NCBI GenBank assembly: GCA_030610855.1
Contig: JAUWQY010000003.1
Span: forward strand, 1-64,000
Direction: 5' to 3'
DNA: 64,000 nt
Origin: Dehalococcoidia bacterium
GTDB taxonomy: Bacteria > Chloroflexota > Dehalococcoidia > GIF9 > AB-539-J10
Shown here: in pieces, positions 27,601-36,748 of the stretch
Layout: every line of letters starts with the position of its first letter
Numbering within the stretch: the first letter of the stretch is position 1
Program-made: the position numbers and the translations under genes
Notes under the pieces: model-generated
Seen by the model: the letters and a program-made list of their open reading frames with translations, nothing else
Told to the model about the DNA's origin: nothing
Database searches by the model: none

Positions 27601-27640
27601 AAAGCTAATCCGACATGTAGCGGTTTTTGTTACATTAGCT
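27601..27640 (-). promoter_or_regulatory. Conserved motif copy 2 (ctacatgtcggattagcttt) with agctaat/attagct dyad, just 5' of the candidate RNA
   Basis: Shared with 28309-28328 (19/20) and, as 12-bp core aaagctaatccg, with 23039-23050. Confidence 0.55.
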
Positions 27641-27661
27641 ATGCTTTGGCTTTGAGCGGTG

Positions 27662-28282
27662 TTAGTTGATCAGTAGCTTATATCCCTCAGCTTTGACCCA
27701 GCGGCTAAGCCGCTGCCGCTCTGTGTTGCCCAGGCTTTGCGTTTGCTTAGGCCTGCCGCCTTTGGCGTTGCGCGGCGCTCCGAGCGGTTTGCCTTGCAGG
27801 CGCTTCAATACCAGGCCCTGAATATCCTTCGGGATTTGCTGCCATAGCCGCCGCGCATCGAGTCTGTCAATCATTTTAGCTTCAAACTCTACTTCGCCAA
27901 CTAGCAATTCAGCCAGTTCTACCTCTTCTCCGTCGCTGTTTGTTATAACTTCGGATAGATAACCCTGGTGGAATTGACTGTGCAGCTTGTACTTCGCCCA
28001 CCAGTTCTGCCAGTCACGCCGCGCTATGGTGTAGGCGAAGGCCGGATCTTCAGTACCGGCGGCCAGGATTGCTGTCATGAGTTCCTGGAACATATCCTGG
28101 CGCTCATTAGCCGGCACTTTGCGGCTGAAGATATATGCCGCTTCGACTGCCAGCCTGGCATTCAGTCCCAGGCCCTCGAGTGATTGCCGCGTTTGCTTCA
28201 CAAGCTCAATATAATCATCATCAACGGCAAAATTAGGCCCCAGGAATGCTTTGCTCACTCTGTGGTATGTAGTATTTAACAT
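27662..28282 (-). CDS. Hypothetical regulator/sigma-like protein
   Basis: 206 aa; C-terminal RLQGKPLGAPRNAKGGRPKQTQSLGNTERQRLSRW resembles a DNA-binding tail; flanked by the inverted 20-bp motif. Confidence 0.5.
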   Translation of the reverse strand: MLNTTYHRVSKAFLGPNFAVDDDYIELVKQTRQSLEGLGLNARLAVEAAYIFSRKVPANERQDMFQELMTAILAAGTEDPAFAYTIARRDWQNWWAKYKLHSQFHQGYLSEVITNSDGEEVELAELLVGEVEFEAKMIDRLDARRLWQQIPKDIQGLVLKRLQGKPLGAPRNAKGGRPKQTQSLGNTERQRLSRWVKAEGYKLLIN

Positions 28283-28308
28283 GTTCGATCCCCCCGTTTT
28301 GTTATTTA

Positions 28309-28328
28309 CTACATGCCGGATTAGCTTT
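28309..28328 (+). promoter_or_regulatory. Conserved motif copy 3 (ctacatgccggattagcttt)
   Basis: Inverted relative to copy 2, 19/20 identity. Confidence 0.5.
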
Positions 28329-28590
28329 GGCTGTATTCAGTTGTTAATGTTCAAATTCGATGATTCCATCATCACACAAAAGGACAGAAAGTGATATTTC
28401 AAAATGAACCTATATTCCCGTGATATTGGCTGGGCAGCTTCATTTTGTCTGGATGATTGGAATTAGCTCAAATGGCGAACGCCAGTCCACCCCTAGGTAA
28501 TAGAGGGACTGCTCAGGCAGAGCCGCAGGGGGCAGCGTGCTATATTAAGGGCAAGACCAAGAGGGCTGACCTCACTAGCAAGCTGGCGAT

Positions 28591-29223
28591 TTACTCGACT
28601 TCTATGACTTTGACTCTGTGTTGTGGTTTGTTCAATTCTGTAATCTCCAGCAGCTTCTCCTTGGACACAGGTAAACGCAGCTTTCCTGCACGAACGTCAC
28701 CGACTAGCCCGTCAATCAAGAGAGAGAATGCGTCTTCACTGAAAAGGAGATAGTCATTTTCCCGTAGTTTGCTCATAATCTCGGACTGTGGTCGACGTGA
28801 TTCACGGGCTAACTGAGATACAGAGATGCCCCTGACATCGTCAGGCAGCCCCCTGGGGCCGATACATACCATGACCAGCCCTAAAGGTTGTTGTTTATCA
28901 GTGGGACCCTGGAGTAGACAATCTGTGATAGCTGACAGCCTGCCTTTGGAAACTATCGCTGTCACAGCCAATTCAACCAGGGACAACATCAGCTTCGCCT
29001 CCCCGTGACCACGACTGGCTGAAGCCTCAATCTCTCTCAACTGCTGCAACTGCTCCACAATAGTACGGTATACTGCTCTCAGACTTGACGCTTCATCCTC
29101 TCGCTTCAGCCGGGTCTCTTCTCGGGCAAATAGTGCGTCCAGAGCGAGACCCGTTTCGGTCAGGTTGTTCGCCTTGGACGGCAAATCCTCCAGGCGGCTA
29201 TGAAATGGTTTCAGATCTCCCAT
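28591..29223 (-). CDS. Hypothetical protein, operon with HTH/coiled-coil gene
   Basis: 210-aa ORF overlapping the upstream gene by 13 nt. Confidence 0.5.
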   Translation of the reverse strand: MGDLKPFHSRLEDLPSKANNLTETGLALDALFAREETRLKREDEASSLRAVYRTIVEQLQQLREIEASASRGHGEAKLMLSLVELAVTAIVSKGRLSAITDCLLQGPTDKQQPLGLVMVCIGPRGLPDDVRGISVSQLARESRRPQSEIMSKLRENDYLLFSEDAFSLLIDGLVGDVRAGKLRLPVSKEKLLEITELNKPQHRVKVIEVE

Positions 29224-30578
29224 GCTTCTAAATCGTTGATCAGCCTCTCAGCGGTAAGCGACAGTCCTGTGTATTGCAGAGAGTAGCTATGTTGGCGTTT
29301 CAGCCAGATGCCGAGGCCTCGAACAACTGGTAAGACGAGGGTCTTGACCCGGTTGCCTGCGATATCTTCCTCGCCTCTTATTAAAGCTGGCAAGTCGTTG
29401 AGCCATTCGCTAACCTGAAGAATCCCCTGGCATCGCCCGACCTCACTGCCCACTTCAAGGGCTTGGTCCCTGAGCCGCCTTATCTCCGCCAGAGCCTCCT
29501 CGTTTCCGCGTCGCAGTTCCTCGCCGAAGTTATCGATTGCCTCCTGAGCGATAGGGATGATCATGGCGATCTCTTGGCTCACGTTCTCCCTAGTTTCCTT
29601 AATGCTGGCCTCCAGATTCATCTTCTCCTGTTTGAGGCTGTCAATAACTGCCCCGGTGGCCTCTATCTCACTCTTGCTCCTGGCAATAGCTTGCTTCATC
29701 CTATCCATCTCCTGCTGTCGGCTCTGGATTAGCGTTTCGAAGGTCAGCCCTTTCTCGAGACTCCCAAGCTCGTGCAGTAACCGGCTCCTGAGTTCGGAGG
29801 ACTTGATAGCGTGATGCTGGGCAATCGCTTGTAGCTTTTCCTGAAACTCACTCAATTCCTTGAGGGTGAACCCTATATCCTCAAGCTTCTGCGTCTCGCG
29901 CTTCAGAGCGGAGAGGGTTGTTTCCGCCTTCTGGGCCTTGGGCTCCATGTTAGCAATCCGGCGTGACAGTGTGCGTTCACGTCTCTCCAGGTCCTTGACC
30001 CGAGGGGTTAGCAGTTTGCTCTTCTGTTCGAGCATGGCTACTGAGCTGGCCAGTTCCTCTCTCTGCCTGGTTAGGTCGGCGAGCTGCTTTTGGCAGTGCT
30101 TCACTTTGTTTGACATAGGTTCCAGGTCGGTGGCTTTCTTCTCCAGTTCGCGAACTTTGTTATCGAGAGCCTCGAGGCTCAAGCCGCTCCTCTGCTGGAC
30201 CTGCTGAATACTGTAGACCAGTTGGACGAACTCCCTGGCATCGTCCTCGTCTGGCACCGACTTAAGAATCATCGGCCAGCGGTCGATGTCGGCCGGCTCG
30301 AGCCCGAGTTCGTTGATTCGATTCAGAAGGATGAGCCCCGTAGCGCACTGCCCGGGAGTTAGTTTTGACCGTTTCAGGTCGAAGGACAACTCCCGAAGCG
30401 TTTCGATGTGTTCACCGATATCGGCCGCCTCGGGAAAGCTTCCTGCCTTCAACTCAGCGACGACGTTGGCCACTGTCCCTTTACTGATACTGCCTCTGGC
30501 GGCAATATCATCATAGGACAGGCCGGACAGGTAAAGCCTGACAATGGTGAGTTTCTTTTTCGCTGTTAACTTCTCCAT
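29211..30578 (-). CDS. HTH plus long coiled-coil protein
   Basis: N-terminal HTH LYLSGLSYDDIAARGSISKGTVANVV then heptad-rich coiled coil; RBS aaggag before MEKLTAKKK. Confidence 0.65.
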   Translation of the reverse strand: MEKLTAKKKLTIVRLYLSGLSYDDIAARGSISKGTVANVVAELKAGSFPEAADIGEHIETLRELSFDLKRSKLTPGQCATGLILLNRINELGLEPADIDRWPMILKSVPDEDDAREFVQLVYSIQQVQQRSGLSLEALDNKVRELEKKATDLEPMSNKVKHCQKQLADLTRQREELASSVAMLEQKSKLLTPRVKDLERRERTLSRRIANMEPKAQKAETTLSALKRETQKLEDIGFTLKELSEFQEKLQAIAQHHAIKSSELRSRLLHELGSLEKGLTFETLIQSRQQEMDRMKQAIARSKSEIEATGAVIDSLKQEKMNLEASIKETRENVSQEIAMIIPIAQEAIDNFGEELRRGNEEALAEIRRLRDQALEVGSEVGRCQGILQVSEWLNDLPALIRGEEDIAGNRVKTLVLPVVRGLGIWLKRQHSYSLQYTGLSLTAERLINDLEAWEI

Positions 30579-30775
30579 TCTCACTCTCCTTTTATAGGTG
30601 ATTCTTGCACCCACAAATCCTGGATATTTGAACTTGATTTGAACGACGCGAACAGCACTTGAACGGAGTCCTGAACATTATTTGAACGCAAACTGAACAC
30701 GAGATCCTCCTCTGATTCTCCTTGTATTTCATCAGTCAGAAACTGTTTCCGGCTCCGCGTCCCGTCGACCGGATT

Positions 30776-31282
30776 TCAGCCGTAACAAGCGCGATGGGGG
30801 TTTCGCCAGGCAATCTCGCCCGCCTCTCTACCTGCCTTTGTGAGGCGGAAATTCCGGCGCGGCGGACCGGGCGGATAATGGTCCTGAAAAGTGGATGGCT
30901 CTTCGTGTCCGGCAGGTTGGACCCAGCCTAGCCGCCGAATCGTCGAGAAGTAAACAATGAAAGAATGGTATCTGCAGCCTCGCGATTTGTAAGGCATTCG
31001 TGACAGATATTGCTCAGCCAGCTTCTCGATGTTATCGGGCTCTATGGAACGTTGCCCTCGCCGGGCTTGCCTTTCCTCCGCTCTCGTCGCCTCGTCCACT
31101 GCTGTAGCACGCATCAACGCCCGCTTATAGTAGAAGAATATATCGCTTTGACAAGCTCCGAGCTCAGGGTCAATTGACGGCGAGCCAAGTGGGCCGTGCC
31201 CCAAAAGAAACCTCAAGACAAACGTGCCGCAGCCGATAGCTCTCAGGAATCCGCCTCGGGCTGGTTTCAGCAGTTCAGACAC
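30776..31282 (-). CDS. Hypothetical protein
   Basis: 168-aa ORF between element genes. Confidence 0.4.
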   Translation of the reverse strand: MSELLKPARGGFLRAIGCGTFVLRFLLGHGPLGSPSIDPELGACQSDIFFYYKRALMRATAVDEATRAEERQARRGQRSIEPDNIEKLAEQYLSRMPYKSRGCRYHSFIVYFSTIRRLGWVQPAGHEEPSTFQDHYPPGPPRRNFRLTKAGREAGEIAWRNPHRACYG

Positions 31283-31315
31283 TTCGCTTCACCTCAGAGA
31301 TGCTGGATGTGCCGA

Positions 31316-32002
31316 TCAATCTTCCTTGCTCCAGAGTTTCTGATACCATTCTTGATGTTCTGTGCCTGATATCTTTCGATACCGGGCTGTAGTGTTGAAG
31401 CTTTGGTGGCCTAAATGCTCCTGAAGAAGCCGCAGCCCGTCGCCTGAATCATCAAGTTTTACTGCATGGACTGCGAAGGCATCGCGCAATCGGTGCGGGC
31501 TGACGTTATGAACTCTTCCGGTCTCAGGATTCACAAGCTTTGGTAGACCTGCTCTTTCAGCACAGGTACGGACTATCTGCCAACCTCGATGCCGGTTTAT
31601 TCCGAAGATAAACAACTTACCGTCTCTGGATACCGGGCCGTCGCGTCCGATGTACTCCTTCAGCATGCCCAAAGTACCACTGTCTACCGGCAGCACCCTC
31701 TGCCGACGACGTTCCTGTTCCTCAGCCTGAGCCTTGTCAATCATGCTCCCGCACTTGGGGCAAAATGCGTGGCTTCTGCCCAGTCTCTGTCCACACTCGC
31801 TACACGATAGTTTTAGGCGAGCTTTGAGGTGTTTGATTGTGACTATGTCATGTTCAAAGTCCACATCTTCAACAGTCAAAGCTAGAGCCTCACTGATTCG
31901 GCAACCAAGATGGAATAACACGCGGATCAACAGCCTATCCCTCACAGTGGTGGCTGCCCTCTCCATCAGAGTTACCTCGTGTGGTTCAACGTAGGCTTTC
32001 AT
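31316..32002 (-). CDS. Tyrosine recombinase catalytic domain with inserted zinc ribbon
   Basis: HLGCRISEALALTVEDVD, HRLRDAFAVH, LLQEHLGHQSFNTTARY; inserted CSECGQRLGRSHAFCPKCG; no N-terminal core-binding domain. Confidence 0.8.
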   Translation of the reverse strand: MKAYVEPHEVTLMERAATTVRDRLLIRVLFHLGCRISEALALTVEDVDFEHDIVTIKHLKARLKLSCSECGQRLGRSHAFCPKCGSMIDKAQAEEQERRRQRVLPVDSGTLGMLKEYIGRDGPVSRDGKLFIFGINRHRGWQIVRTCAERAGLPKLVNPETGRVHNVSPHRLRDAFAVHAVKLDDSGDGLRLLQEHLGHQSFNTTARYRKISGTEHQEWYQKLWSKED

Positions 32003-32257
32003 TCTTTCTTGTCTGTTACCTCTCTCCTAGGCTTGCCGGACATTTAGCAGCTTGAGCATCTATCGCCTCACTGATTGCCTCCTGTAACCAATAGGCATCT
32101 GCCCGCCGATAATTGCCTCCAATGGCCAGTGCCAGACACATGGCAGGCCACAGCGCCGAACCTACGGGCGCTAGCAATCGCACCCCAGCTGGCGGGTGGA
32201 TTTGATGCAACAGCCGATCTCTGCGAGAAACTAGTCACATAGGGTAGCCCTTTCAGG

Positions 32258-32503
32258 CTAATGTGGTTCATCCTGTCCCTCCCTCGTCACTTGGTTTTCG
32301 TTCGCCTTGCCTGCTGAAGACAAGAATTCCTCCAGCGCCTTCCGGGGGACAACGAGGCGCCGTTGTCCAATGCGAATCGCTGGAATGCCTCCGCTGTTGG
32401 CTAAGAGATACGCTGTACCACGGCTAATGCCCAGTATTTTTGCAGTTTCCTCGACAGTGAAAACTAATCGGTCAATCTTCCCGCGGTCAGTCTCCATTTT
32501 CAT
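32258..32503 (-). CDS. Excisionase/MerR-type HTH protein
   Basis: FTVEETAKILGISRGTAYLLANSGGIPAIRIGQRRLVVPRKALEEFL. Confidence 0.8.
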   Translation of the reverse strand: MKMETDRGKIDRLVFTVEETAKILGISRGTAYLLANSGGIPAIRIGQRRLVVPRKALEEFLSSAGKANENQVTREGQDEPH

Positions 32504-32514
32504 CCTCCTGGTAG

Positions 32515-32544
32515 TTGACTAGAGCCATCACTATGTATTATAAT
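32515..32544 (+). promoter_or_regulatory. Promoter TTGACT-N18-TATAAT for the divergent 318-aa/integrase operon
   Basis: Hexamers in the divergent intergenic gap. Confidence 0.55.
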
Positions 32545-32616
32545 TGAGACTAATAGGACTTACCAGGTTTACCATTAGGAACAACAATCACGCATTTTAG
32601 GAATTAGAGGAATAGC

Positions 32617-33573
32617 ATGCCAACTAAGGGTCTACGGGCTTGGATTGGGGATGATGAGGAACTTCAAATTTGTCGTTACACACTTGAGTTTCGTGATATG
32701 CGGCGCACCAAGCTAGCAGAGAAGATACGGGCCGAAGTGCATTGGCCGGGCAAGCGTCCCGAAATCGAGGTGTTGGAGCGCAAAATTTCACATTACCGGA
32801 AACACGCTGTTGATCATCCTGAAGACAAGCCCTGGAGCATGGCTAGTCTAGACAGATACCCAATCTCTCCGCAGGCAATCCCGCCTGTGCTTGCGTGTTG
32901 GAAGAACGCTGTCCAAAGCGGTACCATCCTAACCATACGGGAAGCCAAATGGGCGTCGAGGCTCTACGCGCTCATGGCGGACGAAGTACACCAGAGCTTT
33001 ATCTGGCATCATGGTGCCAAGTGGCTGGAGCTAGACACGTCGTGTAACAATGCAATCGTGAAGAAATCCTCTGCTCGGCAATCATCTAGGCGTAATAAAG
33101 AGACGGCCAGCGAGTTTTCACTACGGGCCGAAGAAGGTGATCATGGAGCAATAGAATGCCCGAAATGTCGGACACCAATAGGAATAGGCCCCACAACTCG
33201 AACGGCCATATGTCTCGGCTGTGAAGGTCAGTTCGACATCGTTAGGATTCCAGCAGGGACCGAAGACCCAGGCACTCTTCGTAAAGAAACCTCCGTAGTG
33301 AAGACTATCCCGCCAATTATTGAAGGTGTTAGCTCCCTGACTTACTGCGCGAAAGGCTATGCGAACCTGGAGTTGATATATGACCTGATAGGTCAGCCTT
33401 TTGATTCAACATGTATGGATAGGCGAATTATGGGATTGGGCAGGTTGATACCTGACCTCAATGACGAGGCTTCGCTTTTGCCATATCTGGCAATGGCCAT
33501 TCAAGACTTCAAAGACTTTAGAGACAAAGTGAGGAGGCTAACCAATGAGAGGTCACATAAAAAAAAGAGGTAA
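32617..33573 (+). CDS. Hypothetical protein with zinc-ribbon-like motif
   Basis: IECPKCRTPIGIGPTTRTAICLGCEGQFDI; overlaps the integrase start by 29 nt. Confidence 0.6.
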   Translation: MPTKGLRAWIGDDEELQICRYTLEFRDMRRTKLAEKIRAEVHWPGKRPEIEVLERKISHYRKHAVDHPEDKPWSMASLDRYPISPQAIPPVLACWKNAVQSGTILTIREAKWASRLYALMADEVHQSFIWHHGAKWLELDTSCNNAIVKKSSARQSSRRNKETASEFSLRAEEGDHGAIECPKCRTPIGIGPTTRTAICLGCEGQFDIVRIPAGTEDPGTLRKETSVVKTIPPIIEGVSSLTYCAKGYANLELIYDLIGQPFDSTCMDRRIMGLGRLIPDLNDEASLLPYLAMAIQDFKDFRDKVRRLTNERSHKKKR

Positions 33574-34696
33574 GAACAGCTATTCCATCGTGGTCAGCTT
33601 GGGTAAGGATGCTACTACCGGCAAATACAAATACCAGTGGGTAAGCGTCAAGGGAACTAAAAAGGACGCCGAAAAGCGGCTTAGCGAGTTGCTGCACCAG
33701 CTCGATCACGGGGCTTTTATTAGGCCCGGTAGAACAACACTGAGGGAATACCTAGAGAAATGGCTCTCAGAGTACGTGAAACCCAACCTGTCACCGCGAG
33801 GCTTTGAAAGGTATCAAGGCATTGTCATACATTATTTTATCCCTGAAATGGGGAATATTATCCTGACGCAGCTAAAACCGGAGCACATTCAGAAGCACTA
33901 TATCTCCATGTTCAATAAGGGCCTCACCGCCGGAACGGTTCGCTATCACCATGCTGTGATTCACAAGGCATTACAGACGGCTATCAAGTGGGGACTGTTA
34001 AACCATAACGCAGTTGAGGGTGCGGACGTACCCCACTCCCGTCAAAATGAGATGCAGACATGGGATGAATATGAAGTCAACCGCTTCTTGGAGACTACCA
34101 GGGGTAGTCATTACTATGCTCTATTCCACACGGCACTATTCACCGGGATGCGACGGTCTGAATTGCTAGCATTGCAGTGGCGAGACATAGACCTCCATCA
34201 AATTCACGTTAACCGCTCACTTCACCAGCTAAGGGATGGTAGCTACGTGTTTACACCGCCGAAATCAGCCAAAAGTAGACGTACCGTAGCCCTCTCCCCT
34301 TCATCCGTTCTTACGCTAACAGAGCATAAAGAAAAGCAACAGGGAATGCGAGGCATGTTAGGGACACGGCTAAAGAACGATGACTTGGTCTTCAGCACAC
34401 CGGATGGCAAGCCATTACGTCCTAACACGGTCACCCGTGCGTGGGCTACGTTGGCAGCTAAAGCAGGTGTCAAACCTATTCGCTTGCATGATGCACGCCA
34501 CAGCCACGCCTCTTTGATGCTCAAGCAGGGGGTACACCCCAAGATAGTCCAAGAGAGGCTAGGCCATTCCAGTATTCAGATCACCCTTGATACTTACAGT
34601 CACGTAGCCCCTGGACTTCAGCAGGCAGCAGCGGAGAGCTTTGATAGACTGCTTAACAGCAAGAGTGAAGACCTGACTGTTGAAAATCATTATTAG
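33545..34696 (+). CDS. Phage-type tyrosine integrase
   Basis: AP2-like N-term MRGHIKKRGKNSYSIVVSLGKD; catalytic GMRRSELLALQWRDID, HDARHSHASLML, RLGHSSIQITLDTYSHV. Confidence 0.95.
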   Translation: MRGHIKKRGKNSYSIVVSLGKDATTGKYKYQWVSVKGTKKDAEKRLSELLHQLDHGAFIRPGRTTLREYLEKWLSEYVKPNLSPRGFERYQGIVIHYFIPEMGNIILTQLKPEHIQKHYISMFNKGLTAGTVRYHHAVIHKALQTAIKWGLLNHNAVEGADVPHSRQNEMQTWDEYEVNRFLETTRGSHYYALFHTALFTGMRRSELLALQWRDIDLHQIHVNRSLHQLRDGSYVFTPPKSAKSRRTVALSPSSVLTLTEHKEKQQGMRGMLGTRLKNDDLVFSTPDGKPLRPNTVTRAWATLAAKAGVKPIRLHDARHSHASLMLKQGVHPKIVQERLGHSSIQITLDTYSHVAPGLQQAAAESFDRLLNSKSEDLTVENHY

Positions 34697-34725
34697 CATA
34701 TTATTAGCAAAACGACAAGAATAAG

Positions 34726-34761
34726 CCCCCTGTTCACAGAATTTAGCTTCAAAACAGGGGG
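34726..34761. terminator. Hairpin ccccctgtt...aacaggggg downstream of integrase
   Basis: 9-bp perfect inverted repeat. Confidence 0.65.
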
Positions 34762-34773
34762 TGGCCTTATCAT

Positions 34774-34850
34774 TGGTAGCGCATACCGGATTCGAACCGG
34801 TGATCTCCTCCTTGAGAGGGAGGTGTCCTAGGCCTCTAGACGAATGCGCC
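34774..34850 (-). tRNA. tRNA-Glu (CTC), CCA encoded
   Basis: Cloverleaf ggcgcat...atgcgct-a-cca, loop ctCTCaa, T-arm ggttcgaatcc. Confidence 0.93.
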
Positions 34851-34857
34851 GCACTAG

Positions 34858-34928
34858 CTGGGGATCCAGGATTCGAACCTGGCCTAACTGATCCAGAGTC
34901 AGTCGTCCTACCGCTAGACTAATCCCCA
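34858..34928 (-). tRNA. tRNA-Gln (CTG), CCA not encoded
   Basis: Acceptor tggggat/atcccca, loop ctCTGga, T-arm ggttcgaatcc. Confidence 0.92.
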
Positions 34929-35021
34929 ACAGACCAGTATTATAGCTATTTTTGCTGTCTGGAGCAACGAGAGAGAATCCGAAAGCAGCTCTACGTTGGC
35001 AGTTGATAACCTGGAGCGCAG

Positions 35022-35417
35022 CTAGCGCTTCGTGTATTGTGGTGCCTTGCGAGCTCGCTTGAGTCCGTATTTCTTGCGTTCTTTGACTCTGGCATCTCGA
35101 GTAAGCAAGCCTTCTTTGCGCAGAATGGGCTTAAAGAGCTCATTCTCTTTCACGAGGGCTCGAGCAATGCCGTGACGGATGGCTTCAGCCTGGCTACTGA
35201 GACCGCCGCCATTCACTTTTGCTGTGACGCGAAATCTGCCCGTAGTATCCGTGGATAGAAAGGGATGCTCGATCTTGCGGCGATGCTCAAGGCGAGAGAA
35301 AGCCTCTTGATAGGGCTTATCATTGACTACGATCTCCCCCTTGCCGGAGAAAAGCCTAACCTGTGCTATGGCACATTTGCGTCTACCTGTTCCCCAAATG
35401 TAAGTTTCCTCGCTCAT
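35022..35417 (-). CDS. rpsI: 30S ribosomal protein S9
   Basis: GTGRRKCAIAQVRLFSGKGEI; C-terminal KYGLKRARKAPQYTKR. Confidence 0.97.
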   Translation of the reverse strand: MSEETYIWGTGRRKCAIAQVRLFSGKGEIVVNDKPYQEAFSRLEHRRKIEHPFLSTDTTGRFRVTAKVNGGGLSSQAEAIRHGIARALVKENELFKPILRKEGLLTRDARVKERKKYGLKRARKAPQYTKR

Positions 35418-35423
35418 AAGTTA

Positions 35424-35960
35424 TCACCTTGCCTTTGGTAATATTTCGCTTTCATCGCGTTTATCCTCAGCGTCACAACGTTCCTTCCCTTCCCTTCGTC
35501 CAAGGTCAGAATGACAGGGGGCGAAAAGTTCAGCGCCAGGGCGGCAGAGGGAAGCCTGAGCCTGGTGGGGATGCTCGTTTCCAGCGTAAACCTTCAGTTT
35601 CTTAAACATAGCTCTGCCTAGACTATTGTGAGGCAACATGCCCTTAACCGCAAGTTCAACGACGCGGACGGGGTTTTGACTGAAAAGCTCCTTAAAGCTC
35701 GGGCTCTTCAAGCCACCGGGATATCCAGAGTGTCTATAGTAAATCTTCTGTTCCGCTTTCCTGCCAGTCACCCTCACTTGGGCGGCATTGACCATTACAA
35801 CGTAGTCACCGGTATCAATATGAGGGGCATACATTGGCTTATGTTTTCCCATGAGTAAATGAGCTACCCGTGCCGCCATTCTTCCCAAGGTCTTGTCCGC
35901 GGCATCAATCACCCACCACTCTCGCTTGATATCTTTAGCTCTAGGGCTATAAGTCTTCAT
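35424..35960 (-). CDS. rplM: 50S ribosomal protein L13 with atypical C-terminal extension
   Basis: [29 protein letters not shown]...[12 protein letters not shown] then non-canonical tail. Confidence 0.95.
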   Translation of the reverse strand: MKTYSPRAKDIKREWWVIDAADKTLGRMAARVAHLLMGKHKPMYAPHIDTGDYVVMVNAAQVRVTGRKAEQKIYYRHSGYPGGLKSPSFKELFSQNPVRVVELAVKGMLPHNSLGRAMFKKLKVYAGNEHPHQAQASLCRPGAELFAPCHSDLGRREGKERCDAEDKRDESEILPKAR

Positions 35961-35962
35961 CT

Positions 35963-36748
35963 CTAGCTTCCCAAAGGTGCAGGATAGTTGACATTCATAA
36001 GGTATAAGCCACACGGAGGAGACAGAGGACCGGCCAGACCCAGACTCCTCGCCTCCATTATATCACGAAAGTCCGGAACGCCTATCTTCCCTCGGCCCAA
36101 TTTGGTGAGAAGACCTACGGTGCTACGTACCTGGTGAGGCAAAAAGGAACTAGCCACGATGCGAAAAACGGTGAAGTCGCCCGTTCTTTCGACTCCCGCT
36201 TCATGAACGTTGCGAAACGTGCTCCTGCTATCATCCAGAGCACTGGCAAAGGAGGCAAAATCATGCTCACCTTGGATAAGCTGGCAGGCCTCATTCATCG
36301 TCTCTATGTCCAGCATTCTAGGCATGAACAGAGCAAATCTCTGGCTAAACGGCGATCGCGTATTGCTATTAAGAATACGATAATGGTACTCCCGGCTCAG
36401 AGCATGACGTCGGACGTTGAAATCATCCCTAGCCCTGTAGGCTGCTTTCACCGCGATATCTCCAGGTAAATAATGGTTCAGTGCTCTAACTAGCGTCATG
36501 GTATCCAATGCAGATTTCGCCCAGAAGCTCGCCACTTGCCCTTTGGCGTGTACGCCGGTATCAGTTCTACTAGCTGCCATAACTCGGCTGCTTCGCCCAC
36601 AGAATTGCCTTAGAGCTTGCTCAAGCTCACCTTGAACAGTAGGCAAGCCGACCTGCCATTGAAAGCCGTGATACTGCGTGCCGTCATATTCTACGAGCAA
36701 AATGTACTTACTTAACCAGCTCAATTTGAACCATAGGCGCACTATCAC
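35963..36748 (-). CDS. truA: tRNA pseudouridine synthase A (start uncertain)
   Basis: [42 protein letters not shown]. Confidence 0.93.
   Translation of the reverse strand: MIVRLWFKLSWLSKYILLVEYDGTQYHGFQWQVGLPTVQGELEQALRQFCGRSSRVMAASRTDTGVHAKGQVASFWAKSALDTMTLVRALNHYLPGDIAVKAAYRARDDFNVRRHALSREYHYRILNSNTRSPFSQRFALFMPRMLDIETMNEACQLIQGEHDFASFASALDDSRSTFRNVHEAGVERTGDFTVFRIVASSFLPHQVRSTVGLLTKLGRGKIGVPDFRDIMEARSLGLAGPLSPPCGLYLMNVNYPAPLGS

Noticed and set aside
32016-32271. Two overlapping 64-67 aa minus ORFs between the zinc-ribbon recombinase and the HTH gene
   Set aside because: Different frames over the same DNA, one with a TTG start; either could be real but neither has a motif, so not listed.
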